Assembly (NCBI RefSeq): GCF_002914585.1
Contig: NZ_PDDM01000023.1
Location: 29,266-93,265 of the forward strand
Reading direction: 5' to 3'
Source of the DNA: Pseudanabaena sp. BC1403
GTDB lineage: Bacteria; Cyanobacteriota; Cyanobacteriia; Pseudanabaenales; Pseudanabaenaceae
DNA length: 64,000 nt
Shown: positions 16,345 to 27,645 of the stretch, one piece after another
Layout of the letters: each line of letters starts with the position of its first letter
How positions within the stretch are numbered: position 1 is the stretch's first letter
Translations under genes and position numbers: made by a program
The notes under the pieces: model-generated
Databases searched by the model: none
The model's input: only the letters and a program-made list of their open reading frames with translations
What the model was told of the DNA's origin: nothing

Positions 16345-18993
16345 ATGATGAATCCAGAGCAAGTTAGATTAGTAGAAACTAGAAACGGAAAACCTTGGAA
16401 GCAATGGGGATCTTATCTTAGCGAGCGGCAATGGGGAACTGTTCGCGAAGACTATAGCGCTTCGGGAACTGCTTGGGACTATTTTTCTCACGATCAGTCT
16501 CGCTCGCGTGCCTATCGATGGGGAGAAGATGGGCTTGCTGGTATTTCTGACGATCATCAGTTTCTCTGCTTTGCGATCGCACTCTGGAATGGAACCGATC
16601 CGATTATTAAAGAAAGATTGTTTGGGTTAACTGGCAGCGAAGGCAATCATGGTGAAGATGTTAAGGAGTATTACTTTTATCTAGATAATACGCCCACACA
16701 TTCCTACATGAAATATCTGTACAAGTATCCTCAAGGAGCTTTCCCCTACGAACAACTTGTAAAAGGGAATCAACAGCGCAGTCGAAATGAACGAGAACTT
16801 GAGTTATTGGATACAGGTGTATTTGATAGCGATCGCTACTTTGATGTGGTTGTTGAATATGCTAAAAATTCGCCGCAGGATATAACAATCCAAATCAGCA
16901 TTACCAATCACGCGCCTGACGCACAGACGATTCACCTGTTACCGTCGCTGTGGTTTCGGAATACTTGGGTTTGGGACAATAGCAAGAAACCCTCACTTAA
17001 GGCTCATTCTTCAGACATGATTGCGGCAAGTCATGAGCAATTAGGGCAAATGTGGCTCTATTGTCCAGAGAGTAAAGAATTACTATTTACAGAAAATGAA
17101 ACCAACTATCAGCGGCTATTTGGAACTGCAAATAGCTCTCAATATGTAAAGGATGGCATTAATGATTATATTGTCAATGGTAAAGCATCGCTAAATCCTC
17201 AGCAACAAGGCACAAAAGCTGCTGCTCATTATGAACTAGCGATCGCATCGGGTGAGACTAAAGTTGTCAGATTGCGATTGAGCGATATTGCCCCTGATGT
17301 CCTCGTTTTGGGAGTAGAAGCCGAAATTGTGGCAACGAGACTGCGCGAAGCTAATGAGTTCTATCAACAAATCTCTCCATTTGCGATGACGGATGATATG
17401 CGAAATGTCCAGAGACAAGCTTTTGCAGGAATGTTATGGAGCAAACAGTACTATAACTATCTCGTAAAACCTTGGTTAGAGGGCGATCCAGCTACACCAA
17501 CTCCACCAAGCGAGCGCCTCAACGGACGAAATGCTAAATGGTTTCATTTGGAATCTGAAGAGATTCTTTCGATGCCAGACAAATGGGAATATCCTTGGTT
17601 TGCGGCTTGGGATTTGGCTTTCCATACGATTCCGATCGCGATGATTGATCCAGATTTTGCTAAACGACAACTTGACGTGATTACTCGCGAATGGTTTATG
17701 CACCCAAATGGGCAAATCCCAGCCTACGAGTGGGCTTTTGGTGATGTCAATCCTCCTGTTCATGCATGGGCGACCTATCGGGTTTATAAGATTGAGCAGA
17801 AGATGTATGGCAAAGGCGATCGTAAATTCTTAGAGCGGGTTTTTCAGAAACTTTTGTTAAACTTCACTTGGTGGGTAAATCGCAAAGATCGCGAAGGAAA
17901 AAATGTTTTTGAAGGCGGCTTTTTGGGATTAGATAACATTGGAGTATTTGATCGTAGTGCTGAACTCCCCACGGGCGGATATATTGAGCAAGCCGATGGT
18001 ACTAGCTGGATGGGCATGTATTGCTTAAACATGCTAACAATCGCCTTAGAACTAGCAAAAGAGAATCACGTTTATGAAGACATTGCCACGAAATTCTTTG
18101 AGCATTTTCTCTACATTGCTGATGCAATGAACAAAGTTGGAGAGAAGCATACAGAACTCTGGGACGAGGAAGATGGCTTTTACTACGATGTTCTTAATCT
18201 ACCCTCTGGTAATCAACTAAAACTAAAAGTGCGATCGCTAGTGGGGTTAATTCCTCTCTTTGCAGTACAAACATTAGATCCCGAACTACTAGATCAATTG
18301 CCCGAATTCAAAAATAGAATGCAATGGTTTATCACCCATCATCCTGAGCTAACTCAAAATGTCTCTTGCATGGAAACCTGTGGGATGCAAGCTAGAAGGT
18401 TACTTGCGATCTGCTATCGCGATAAACTCCAACGCATTTTAACCAAAATGTTAGATGAGAGTGAATTTTTAGGCGCATATGGTATTCGTGCACTCTCTAA
18501 ATTCCATAAAGATCACCCCTATATTTGGAGAGCTAAAGGTAGTGAATATAGAGTCGATTACGAACCTGCTGAATCTTCAAGCGGTCTGTTTGGTGGAAAT
18601 TCTAACTGGCGTGGACCAATTTGGATGCCAGTAAATTTCCTCATTATCGAATCCCTACAAAAATTCCATCATTTCTATGGTGATAGCTTTAAAATCGAGT
18701 ATCCTAATGGCTCAGGAAATTTGATGACTTTAAATGATGTTGCTGCCAAGCTATCTCAACGCTTAATTAATATCTTTGTAAGAGATACGCATGGCGATCG
18801 CCCTTTAAACGATCCACAAAAAATCAAAAAATCAAAATTCGATACTGATGCTAACTGGAAAGATTTAGTGTTGTTCTATGAATATTTTCATGGTGATAAT
18901 GGCTCAGGGATTGGCGCTAGTCATCAAACTGGATGGACAGGGCTGGTGGCAAAACTAATTCAACAATCAAGTGAATATTCTGATAAGAATTAA
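16345..18993 (+). CDS. Glucosidase-like protein, GH63/MGH1 type
   Basis: An 882-residue cytoplasmic protein with no signal peptide. It starts with a beta-rich N-terminal domain ([20 protein letters not shown], then [13 protein letters not shown]). It then shows an (alpha/alpha)6 catalytic part with [31 protein letters not shown] and [18 protein letters not shown], blocks typical of bacterial proteins related to eukaryotic processing alpha-glucosidase I (GH63). The acidic residues in AWDLAFH and the EWAFGD region are the likely catalytic candidates. In bacteria such enzymes act on glucosyl-glycerate or similar compatible solutes or trehalose-like glucosides; the substrate here is not determinable. 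The length matches the family. Confidence 0.85.
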   Translation: MMNPEQVRLVETRNGKPWKQWGSYLSERQWGTVREDYSASGTAWDYFSHDQSRSRAYRWGEDGLAGISDDHQFLCFAIALWNGTDPIIKERLFGLTGSEGNHGEDVKEYYFYLDNTPTHSYMKYLYKYPQGAFPYEQLVKGNQQRSRNERELELLDTGVFDSDRYFDVVVEYAKNSPQDITIQISITNHAPDAQTIHLLPSLWFRNTWVWDNSKKPSLKAHSSDMIAASHEQLGQMWLYCPESKELLFTENETNYQRLFGTANSSQYVKDGINDYIVNGKASLNPQQQGTKAAAHYELAIASGETKVVRLRLSDIAPDVLVLGVEAEIVATRLREANEFYQQISPFAMTDDMRNVQRQAFAGMLWSKQYYNYLVKPWLEGDPATPTPPSERLNGRNAKWFHLESEEILSMPDKWEYPWFAAWDLAFHTIPIAMIDPDFAKRQLDVITREWFMHPNGQIPAYEWAFGDVNPPVHAWATYRVYKIEQKMYGKGDRKFLERVFQKLLLNFTWWVNRKDREGKNVFEGGFLGLDNIGVFDRSAELPTGGYIEQADGTSWMGMYCLNMLTIALELAKENHVYEDIATKFFEHFLYIADAMNKVGEKHTELWDEEDGFYYDVLNLPSGNQLKLKVRSLVGLIPLFAVQTLDPELLDQLPEFKNRMQWFITHHPELTQNVSCMETCGMQARRLLAICYRDKLQRILTKMLDESEFLGAYGIRALSKFHKDHPYIWRAKGSEYRVDYEPAESSSGLFGGNSNWRGPIWMPVNFLIIESLQKFHHFYGDSFKIEYPNGSGNLMTLNDVAAKLSQRLINIFVRDTHGDRPLNDPQKIKKSKFDTDANWKDLVLFYEYFHGDNGSGIGASHQTGWTGLVAKLIQQSSEYSDKN

Positions 18994-19111
18994 GACTCAC
19001 GCAACCGCTTTGAGTATTTCCCCAAAAGTATCTCCTTCTATTAGAGGTTAGTGGTATCAACCAGTTACCTCTATACTTTTTTCCAATATTTCCTAGCCAC
19101 TAACTCACTGT

Positions 19112-19153
19112 CACTAGTTTTAAAATCGCATTATAGCGATTTTAAAACTAGTG
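19112..19153. repeat. Palindrome 1 between glucosidase and glycosyltransferases
   Basis: CACTAGTTTTAAAATCGC and its complement form a perfect stem around a short loop. It is the first of two adjacent palindromes lying between converging genes. Confidence 0.8.
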
Positions 19154-19155
19154 AA

Positions 19156-19204
19156 GTACAGTGGTTTGTTTCCCCGCCGACGGCGGGGAAACAAACCACT
19201 GTAC
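19156..19204. terminator. Palindrome 2, 24-bp perfect arms
   Basis: Perfect 24-bp arms with a single central base, starting GTACAGTGG and tipped by CCCCGCCG/CGGCGGGG. It lies between the converging glucosidase (+) and glycosyltransferase (-) genes, a suitable place for a bidirectional terminator, though it lacks a classic U-tract. Confidence 0.55.
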
Positions 19205-19302
19205 CTCGCTTGCTTAAGAATCTCTAAATATATGCTAACTTAACTAATTCTCATTTGTTAGTTGACTATTACTTTAAAAAGTTGATCAGTAAAGACATTA
19301 AC

Positions 19303-20283
19303 TTACTTTGTTTTACCGCTTTGCGTAAGTCTTAACCTATTAGAAATAAATTGAAAAGCATACATTAATACTATTGTTGCTTTCCATCCTAGTAGATTGT
19401 ATGTATTCTCAAATTTTGAATTTCCATCTGGTCTGAATTTTTGGTTTCCAGATAAATCATTAGATGTCTTATAGCAAGTATTAGCCTCTTTGAATGCCCC
19501 TAACATCGCATAGCTTTTAGCCACAAAAAAATACTTACAAGCAAGTACATCATGATATTTACTGTTCCATAATTCTTTTTCTTTTAGACAGAAACTAATT
19601 TTATCCAAAAGAAATTTGACTGAATTTGGATATTTAATTCCTTGTCCATGAGAAGCGGTAATTGAGTTATATATGCGATAAAAATAGTTGCAACCCTCCA
19701 TATAACTAAATTTAGCTCCAGAGAATGCTAGCCTAATGAAAAAATCATAATCTTCAGCAATTCTTAGAGATTCATCAAATCCTGACATCCTTTCAATCAC
19801 TTCACGTTTGTATAAGCAAGATCCAATATGAATAGTGTTATTACTAATTACATAATAAGTCATGTCGTCCGCAGACTGATTTGTAATGTAGTTTAATGAT
19901 TTAATTGAATTATCATCATTATAAACTTGATGGCACCAATCACTATAAACTAGATCTTTACCTGATACTTTTAAAAACTCTATTTGCTCCTTTATCTTCA
20001 CAGGAGAAATATAGTCATCAGAATCTATAAACTGAATATAATGCCCTTTACTAATTTGAAATCCTCGATTGCGAGATGCACTTGGTCCGCTATTTGGATA
20101 ACTTGCCAATCTAATTTTATTTCCATATTTTTTAATTATAGACAGACTGGCATCCGTAGAACCATCATCAATAACAATTACTTCTATGGGTTTATATGTC
20201 TGCGAAAGAGCTGAATCAATACAATCGCCAATCCATTTTTCAGCATTGTAACAAGGAATGATAATTGAAACCAGTTCAGTCAT
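19303..20283 (-). CDS. Family 2 glycosyltransferase
   Basis: Family GT2 (GT-A fold) of 326 residues. The nucleotide-sugar domain begins VSIIIPCYNAEKWIGDCIDS and contains VIDDGSTD, PSASRNRGF and the metal-binding FIDSDDYI. The acceptor part has RIAEDYDFFIRL. The C-terminal ~100 residues have a helical TPR-like character (YFFVAKSYAMLGAFKEANTCY) and a hydrophobic end. It lies 1 bp after a second GT2 gene, so both probably add sugars to the same surface polysaccharide. The sugar specificity cannot be read. Confidence 0.92.
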   Translation of the reverse strand: MTELVSIIIPCYNAEKWIGDCIDSALSQTYKPIEVIVIDDGSTDASLSIIKKYGNKIRLASYPNSGPSASRNRGFQISKGHYIQFIDSDDYISPVKIKEQIEFLKVSGKDLVYSDWCHQVYNDDNSIKSLNYITNQSADDMTYYVISNNTIHIGSCLYKREVIERMSGFDESLRIAEDYDFFIRLAFSGAKFSYMEGCNYFYRIYNSITASHGQGIKYPNSVKFLLDKISFCLKEKELWNSKYHDVLACKYFFVAKSYAMLGAFKEANTCYKTSNDLSGNQKFRPDGNSKFENTYNLLGWKATIVLMYAFQFISNRLRLTQSGKTK

Positions 20284-20284
20284 A

Positions 20285-21337
20285 CTAATATTGCCTAATA
20301 GATGCTTCTACAAGCTTATTTTTTAATGCTCCGACATAAAATCGCGAAAAAACAAAGAAAGGGTTTTTAAAGAGCAAAGATACGAGAGCAGCAAGCCCTG
20401 CAAATCCTATATTCATAGCAGCTTCTCTTACAGCAACTTGAACGGACAATTGATATATACGCTGTTTAATATCTTTCCTCTGATTAGCTGGGAATTTTGT
20501 CATAACGCTTGAAAGCATCTGTATGGCTTCCTTCTCAAATTTTATCCAAGATGAAACTGTCTTCGCTCCTTCATGAAGTTTAGCAGTTGATAGACATGAG
20601 TTGATAGTTGTCAATCTAGTTATACTTTTACTTAGAAGAAGATTGATATATAAGCTATAGTCTATTATATAGTGAAAGTCTTCACTCATTGCTCCAACTT
20701 GTTTAACAAGACTGAGATTCAAAAAAGTTGAAGGCTGTGACATCCCTACCTCGCCCTGAAAGCATAGAGCTAGATCTAATGCTGAAATTGATTGATGTGG
20801 TATCCATTCAATACATTTCTCTGAGGTAATTATTCTGCCAGAGCCTACTAGAATATCCGAGTTTCTTTCTTTCCAAACATATGCCACATTATACAAAGAA
20901 CCCAAGTTCAATATGTCATCAGAATTTATCCAATTGAAAATCATCCCAGTAGATTTCCTTATACCCTTATTAATTGCATTACTTTGTCCCGAGTCTTTTT
21001 CACTAACCCAATAGGACAAACATTTTTCGTACTTCTTGATTATTTCAACAGAATCATCATTGCTTTCCCCGTCAATAACAATGTATTCAAGGTTAGGATA
21101 ACCCTGTAGCAGAACCGAACGAATTGTCTCCTCTATAAAATGCCCGTAGTTATAGTTTGGAGTAACTATACTAATTCTTGGCCACTCTGAGCCATCAGAC
21201 ATTTTGCCAAGAATTAGTTCTGTCTGTTCTGTCCAAGGCCAGCCTGTTTTTCCTTCTGGAGGAGGAGGTAAATCTTGTAATGTCAGAGCGGTATTTACAA
21301 GTTCCATGCTAGTCAAAGTTGTTAAATCGGTTTGCAT
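20285..21337 (-). CDS. Family 2 glycosyltransferase
   Basis: GT2 enzyme with ISIVTPNYNYGHFIEETIRS, YIVIDGESND (DGxSxD), GQSNAINKG and the metal-binding WINSDDIL. The domain proper starts ~50 residues in, after the linker LQDLPPPPEGKTGWPWTEQT. I prefer Met at 21337. A longer in-frame start at 21403 lies inside the right end of a transposable-element-like insertion (21398-21528) and would add 22 residues not expected for the family. The element may have replaced the native upstream region. It forms an operon with the following GT2 gene. Confidence 0.88.
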   Translation of the reverse strand: MQTDLTTLTSMELVNTALTLQDLPPPPEGKTGWPWTEQTELILGKMSDGSEWPRISIVTPNYNYGHFIEETIRSVLLQGYPNLEYIVIDGESNDDSVEIIKKYEKCLSYWVSEKDSGQSNAINKGIRKSTGMIFNWINSDDILNLGSLYNVAYVWKERNSDILVGSGRIITSEKCIEWIPHQSISALDLALCFQGEVGMSQPSTFLNLSLVKQVGAMSEDFHYIIDYSLYINLLLSKSITRLTTINSCLSTAKLHEGAKTVSSWIKFEKEAIQMLSSVMTKFPANQRKDIKQRIYQLSVQVAVREAAMNIGFAGLAALVSLLFKNPFFVFSRFYVGALKNKLVEASIRQY

Positions 21338-21397
21338 AGCCAATATAGTGCTTTGAGTGCAGTTTCTAAATAAATATTCTTCAACAGCATTCTTTAT

Positions 21398-21528
21398 CAG
21401 CAATTCTCATTATAAGAATCGGTTGTTTGAAAGCCCGCCAATGGCGGGCTTTCAAACAACCGATTTTAGTGTTTCCAGCGCCTTCGGCGCTGGAAACACT
21501 AAAATCGGTTTCATAATGAGAATTGCTG
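21398..21528. mobile_element. MITE-like element family 2, copy with 9-bp target duplication
   Basis: A 131-bp non-coding element. The terminal inverted repeats CAGCAATTCTCATTAT (21398-21413) and its exact complement (21513-21528) are perfect over 16 bp. The direct repeat ATTCTTTAT lies immediately outside on both sides (21389-21397 and 21529-21537), the mark of a recent transposition. Two internal perfect hairpins are present, one tipped by GCCCGCC/GGCGGGC and one by CCAGCGCC/GGCGCTGG. No transposase is encoded, so movement in trans by an unlinked transposase is inferred. Confidence 0.88.
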
Positions 21529-21628
21529 ATTCTTTATCGTCTGTAACACAATATGAATCTGAGTGCGATACAATTAAAAATTGTTTAAACCTGTTCACAA
21601 ACATAAAATATTAAAATTAGGATTGTAA

Positions 21629-23133
<1,505 letters not shown>

Positions 23134-23289
23134 ATTGTATTTATAAATACATTTGTATTTGACTGATTTTGTTAGCTTCCAATATATGCATCCAAACAAA
23201 TGTAACTAGACTTAATATTAGGTAGTCGAAACCTAACTTATGAAATTGGTTATAAATGTTGAACATATTTTCTTTTATGGTGTGAAGGA

Positions 23290-25020
23290 ATGAAAAAAGT
23301 CAGTAATCTCTCAGTTCTATTAGGCTTGAGCTTGCTAGCTACGGCTACAGGCGCAAATGCTGAGACGCAAAATCAAGTTCGAGTTCAGGATCAATCTACA
23401 TCTGCTCCAGTAATACAGTCATCACTTCCTGTAACAGAAGTAAAGCTGAACGAATCACAAACGATTCGTGCTATTAACACAGAGTTAAATCGCCCTAAGG
23501 AAGTAGCTCAAAACGTCACTTCTGTATCTCAATTGAGTGATGTTAAGCCTACAGATTGGGCTTTCACTGCTTTACAATCTTTAGTTGAGCGCTACGGCTG
23601 TATTGCAGGTTATCCTGACCGTACCTTTCGCGGTAAACAAGCAACTAGCCGTTATGAATTTGCTGCTGGTTTGAATGCTTGTTTAGACAAGATCAACGAA
23701 ATCATTTCCGCAGGACTAGCCGATAAGGTCAGCAAAGAAGACCTCGCTACCTTGCAAAAGCTTCAAGAAGAGTTTGCAGCGGAACTAGCGACTCTACGTG
23801 GTCGTGTTGATGCATTAGATGCAAAGGTCGAGAAGCTAGAAGCTCAACAGTTCTCTACTACCACCAAGCTTAGTGGTTTAGCATTCTTTAACGTCACTGG
23901 TGGTTCAGGAGCAAACGTAAAGAAAGATCCTACAGGAACTCCAGTTGGAAATGCGCCAAATACAACCATGAGTGGGTTGGTATGGCTGACTCTAAATACT
24001 TCATTTACAGGGAAGGATAGTCTAACAACCCAACTCGCTGTTGGTAATGGTAATTCAGCTTACTCAACAGCTTATGGCACAGGGTCATTCTTCAATACCA
24101 CAGCGACTACTTTTACTAATCAAACGGCTGGAGAATCGGCTAATACTTTCATTTTGCGCGAGCTTTCTTACCAATTCCCTGTGTTTGAAAAAGCAACTTT
24201 AGTTGTCGGTCCTCGCGTCAACTTCTACAAGTACTTTGACGGAAACAGATTCATCTATCCTTGGAACACTACTTTTGCCTCCATTAACAACTCATTGTTG
24301 ACCGATGCTAAGCGTGGAGCTGGGGCAGTGTTCATGACTCCTCTCGGTGACCTATTCGATTTCAAAGTTGGATACTTGGCTGAAAGTAACGAATTTTTCC
24401 CTGGAGCTATATCTTCAGCAGCTAATCCAAGCAGAGGTTTATTTGGTGGCACCAATAATTTAACTGCAGAACTTGGTTTCAAGCCCAGCGATTCCTTTAA
24501 GCTCCGACTCATATACAGTCATGGAAATATTGCTGGGAATGGTGGAACTACTATTGGAGGTACTCCATCTTTTCAAGGCATTGCGACTGTTGCTACTGGC
24601 ATAAACAATGCACAGTCAGATGTTTTTGCGGCTAACTTTGACTGGTTGGTTACCAAAGGCTTTGGTCTGTTTGGTAGATATGGATATGGCACTACTAACA
24701 TCAACCTCACTGCTGGTGGCTCCACCAATGTCAATCAGTATACTTTCCAAGTAGGTGCGGCTTTCCCTGACTTGTTCAAAGAAGGTGCTCTTGGCTTGAT
24801 CTCCTTTGCGGTTCCATACAAGTTTGGAGATAGTAGCAACGTAATTACTTCTGGTCGAGGTAATGATGGTACTCAACTTGATCTTGAAGTGTCTTATGTG
24901 TATCCTGTCACTAAGAACATTTCTCTAGTGCCTTCTGCTTACTTCATCTTTAGTCCTAATAACTTCTCCGATAATCCAACTGTATTTATTGGTAACTTGC
25001 AGGCAGTGTTTAGCTTCTAA
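23290..25020 (+). CDS. Iron-uptake-type porin (SLH + OprB domains)
   Basis: 576-residue outer-membrane protein. A signal peptide ends near GANA (residue ~25). An S-layer homology domain follows (about 75-130: LSDVKPTDWAFTALQSLVE then GYPDRTFRGKQATSRYEFAA), then a coiled coil (about 145-195), and then a carbohydrate-selective-porin/OprB beta barrel to the terminal Phe (LQAVFSF), the standard last residue of outer-membrane proteins. The SLH domain ties the porin to the cell wall. Cyanobacterial relatives transport inorganic iron and other small ions; specificity here is inferred from family. It is followed by a clear terminator. Confidence 0.92.
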   Translation: MKKVSNLSVLLGLSLLATATGANAETQNQVRVQDQSTSAPVIQSSLPVTEVKLNESQTIRAINTELNRPKEVAQNVTSVSQLSDVKPTDWAFTALQSLVERYGCIAGYPDRTFRGKQATSRYEFAAGLNACLDKINEIISAGLADKVSKEDLATLQKLQEEFAAELATLRGRVDALDAKVEKLEAQQFSTTTKLSGLAFFNVTGGSGANVKKDPTGTPVGNAPNTTMSGLVWLTLNTSFTGKDSLTTQLAVGNGNSAYSTAYGTGSFFNTTATTFTNQTAGESANTFILRELSYQFPVFEKATLVVGPRVNFYKYFDGNRFIYPWNTTFASINNSLLTDAKRGAGAVFMTPLGDLFDFKVGYLAESNEFFPGAISSAANPSRGLFGGTNNLTAELGFKPSDSFKLRLIYSHGNIAGNGGTTIGGTPSFQGIATVATGINNAQSDVFAANFDWLVTKGFGLFGRYGYGTTNINLTAGGSTNVNQYTFQVGAAFPDLFKEGALGLISFAVPYKFGDSSNVITSGRGNDGTQLDLEVSYVYPVTKNISLVPSAYFIFSPNNFSDNPTVFIGNLQAVFSF

Positions 25021-25039
25021 TTACGAATTGTAAGCTTCC

Positions 25040-25078
25040 AAATACAAAAGGGTGTGCAAGGCACACCCTTTTGTATTT
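25040..25078 (+). terminator. Intrinsic terminator of the porin gene
   Basis: AAATACAAAAGGGTGTGC pairs perfectly with GCACACCCTTTTGTATTT around AAG, 20 bp after the stop codon. A GC-rich tip sits on an A/T stem. Confidence 0.8.
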
Positions 25079-25217
25079 GCAGGAAATCTCTAAGTGACTC
25101 AAGTAGTTAGTAATACATTTGTTGAAGATAATATTTGCTAGCTTCTAAATCAGTGTAGATTTCTTGTATTAATTTTTTTTACTCGCAGTACATTCAATCT
25201 GTTCAAGGTGTGAAGGC

Positions 25218-26414
25218 ATGAGTCCAATTTATATTCCACGTCGCAAGTTTATCCGAGGCGCGATCGCAACAGCAGCCTTTGGAGCCACCTCTCAACTTTG
25301 GGTCGGCTGTACTGAGCAGGCTCCCCCGAACACTGCTACTACAAGTTCTCCAGGTACAACAGGTTCACCTACTGCTGCCTTGCTGAATATTGGTTTTATC
25401 TATGTTGGACCAAAAGATGACTTTGGTTATAGTCAAGCTCACTTTGAGGGAGAAACTGCGATCGCTAAGCTTCCTGGGGTTAAGACATTCAGTGAAGCAA
25501 GTGTTGCGGAAACTGCTGTAGTCCAAGAAACCATGCTTGGAATGATCAACCAAAATGGTGTTACAGCTCTTTTCCCGACATCATTTGGCTACTTCGATCC
25601 GCACATTCTCAAATTAGCGCCAGCTAATCCCAAGGTGCAATTCTTCCATTGTGGCGGCTTGTACACGGAAGGCAAAACTCCTAATAATATCGGTAGTTAC
25701 TACGGTTACATCGATGAGGCTCAATATGTTGCAGGTGTTGTTGCAGGGCTATCAACTAAGTCTGGCAAGTTAGGATTTGTAGCCGCCAAGCCAATTCCGC
25801 AGGTAGTTCGTAATATTAATAGCTACACCCTTGGTGCTCGTAGCGTTAATCCTAAAGCTACAGTTCAGGTCATCTTCACAGGCGATTGGTCAGTTCCAGT
25901 CAAAGAAGCTGAAGCCGCTAACAGCATGGTTGATCAGGGTGTAGATGTCTTAACCTGTCATGTAGACAGCCCAAAAGTTGTCATGGAGACCGCAGAGAAA
26001 AGAAAAGTATTCTGCACTGGCTATCATACTAACCAATCATCACTTGCTCCGAATGGATATCTAACTGGTGCAGAATGGGATTGGAAGAATGTCTACACCA
26101 AGTACGTGGAACTGCTTAAAGCAGGTAAGACTCTTAGTGATGGAGGCATTCCTCATATTTTGCGCGGTGGTCTCAAGGAAGGATTCTGTAAAGTCTCACC
26201 TTTTGGAAGTGCTGTTAGTGCGGCAACTAAGAAGGAAGCTGAAAAGGTGATGGCTAAGTTTATGGATGGCAGCATGATTATTTATGCTGGTGAAATGAAG
26301 GATAACACTGGCAAAGTTGTTATTGCCAAGGGCAAGGAGTTCAAACAGACAGATCCCGATCTGGAAAAAATGGATTGGTTTGTTGAAGGTGTAATCGGAA
26401 ACGTTAAAGGCTAA
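25218..26414 (+). CDS. BMP-family substrate-binding lipoprotein of an ABC importer
   Basis: 398 residues. The N-terminus has a twin-arginine-like motif (PRRKFIRGAIA) and a lipobox with Cys31 (LWVGC), so it is a membrane-anchored periplasmic lipoprotein. The body matches the basic membrane protein/PnrA family that binds nucleosides (NIGFIYVGPKDDFGYSQAH; FHCGGLYTEG; GSYYGYIDEAQYVAGVVAG; DVLTCHVDSP). The two permease genes downstream are the matching membrane subunits. Binding of purine nucleosides is a family inference; other BMP proteins bind autoinducer-2 or other ligands. Confidence 0.9.
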   Translation: MSPIYIPRRKFIRGAIATAAFGATSQLWVGCTEQAPPNTATTSSPGTTGSPTAALLNIGFIYVGPKDDFGYSQAHFEGETAIAKLPGVKTFSEASVAETAVVQETMLGMINQNGVTALFPTSFGYFDPHILKLAPANPKVQFFHCGGLYTEGKTPNNIGSYYGYIDEAQYVAGVVAGLSTKSGKLGFVAAKPIPQVVRNINSYTLGARSVNPKATVQVIFTGDWSVPVKEAEAANSMVDQGVDVLTCHVDSPKVVMETAEKRKVFCTGYHTNQSSLAPNGYLTGAEWDWKNVYTKYVELLKAGKTLSDGGIPHILRGGLKEGFCKVSPFGSAVSAATKKEAEKVMAKFMDGSMIIYAGEMKDNTGKVVIAKGKEFKQTDPDLEKMDWFVEGVIGNVKG

Positions 26415-26421
26415 ATTCAAT

Positions 26422-26462
26422 AAAAGAATTTAAAACTTGCTTCGCAAGTTTTAAATTCTTTT
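26422..26462 (+). terminator. Hairpin between binding protein and permease genes
   Basis: AAAAGAATTTAAAACTTGC pairs perfectly with its complement around TTC, 8 bp after the stop codon. In this position it could lower permease expression relative to the abundant binding protein. Confidence 0.7.
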
Positions 26463-26494
26463 GTTTGTATATCATTCATTTGAGAATCAACTAT

Positions 26495-27583
26495 ATGAAT
26501 ATACGCGATCGCTGGCGTTCAACATCTGAAAATATTCTGCTCCCCATCGGAGCTTTACTTGCCTCACTAGTTGTTTTTGGGATTTTTTGTGCTGTTCAGG
26601 GAAAAAATCCGATCGCAATTTATGGAACAATTTATTCATCTGCGTTCGGCAGTAGCTTCTCTTGGCAAGGAACTTTAATCCGCGCGGCTCCATTAATGCT
26701 GACATCTCTCTGTACGGCTCTGCCAGCAATGTTAGGATTGACAATTATTGGCAATGAAGGAGCTTTAATAGTTGGAGGATTGGGCGCGATCGCTGTCGGT
26801 CTATCGATCGCTTCTTTACCCTCTTTGATCGTCCAGATTGGGATGGCGATGGGAGGAATTATCGCAGGTGGTCTATGGATCATGTTTGTAGGTGCGATTA
26901 AGTACTATCGCGGTGTTAATGAAACTATTAGTAGTTTGTTGATGAATTACATTGCGATCGCTGTGCTTAACACCTTAGTAGAAGGTCCAATGCGCGATCC
27001 TTCCACTTTGAACAAACCCTCTAGCTTTCCACTTTCAGCGATTAATATGCTGCAAAGTATTCCAAATACAAGAGTGCATTACGGTCTAATTTATGGACTA
27101 GTTGCCTGTGCGATCGCCTATTTCCTGATTCATCGCACCACTTTTGGATTTGCAGTACGCACCGTCGGTGGGAATATTCGCGCTGCTAAAATTGCAGGCT
27201 TACCAGTTGGAAAGCTGACATTAATTGTTAGTTTCCTAGGTGGCTCCTGCGCAGGCTTAGCGGGGATGGTAGAAGTTGCTGCTATTCATGGAAGTGCAAA
27301 TGCTTCATTAATTTCTGGCTATGGCTACAGCGGCATTTTAGTTGCTTTTATTGCTAGACAAAATCCTTTAGTTGCTGTACTTGTTGCCGTGCTAATGGGA
27401 GGTATTTTGGCAAGTGGAAGCGCTCTACAGAGATCCTTTGGATTACCAGACGCTACGGTTTTACTATTTCAAGGCATCGTATTCCTAGCTATTCTCTTTA
27501 GCGAATCTCTTTATGGTCGTTTGGACTTCTTTAAAGATAGAGAGCCTGAAGTTAAGATTGACGGATCTGCGACTGTTGCTTAG
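26495..27583 (+). CDS. ABC transporter permease (nucleoside/BMP type), subunit 1
   Basis: Branched-chain-amino-acid-type permease fold with about eight hydrophobic helices. It contains GNEGALIVGGLGAIAVG, NETISSLLMNYIAIAVLN and AAKIAGLPVGKLTLIVSFLGGSCAGLAGMVEVA, blocks typical of the NupP/YufP permease of guanosine importers. I choose Met 26495 (MNIRDRW). Ten extra residues (MYIIHLRINY) are possible from 26465 but have no homologous look. It pairs with the permease that follows 62 bp later. The ATPase (NupO-like) is not in the window. Confidence 0.9.
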   Translation: MNIRDRWRSTSENILLPIGALLASLVVFGIFCAVQGKNPIAIYGTIYSSAFGSSFSWQGTLIRAAPLMLTSLCTALPAMLGLTIIGNEGALIVGGLGAIAVGLSIASLPSLIVQIGMAMGGIIAGGLWIMFVGAIKYYRGVNETISSLLMNYIAIAVLNTLVEGPMRDPSTLNKPSSFPLSAINMLQSIPNTRVHYGLIYGLVACAIAYFLIHRTTFGFAVRTVGGNIRAAKIAGLPVGKLTLIVSFLGGSCAGLAGMVEVAAIHGSANASLISGYGYSGILVAFIARQNPLVAVLVAVLMGGILASGSALQRSFGLPDATVLLFQGIVFLAILFSESLYGRLDFFKDREPEVKIDGSATVA

Positions 27584-27645
27584 CTAATTCACGCAATCTT
27601 TGTAGCAATACTAACTAATTAATTTTCTAAGAATTACCAATTACC

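Noticed and set aside
17236..18032. Minus-strand ORFs inside the GH63-like gene
   Set aside because: Shadow frames of a well-supported 882-residue gene; none has family resemblance.
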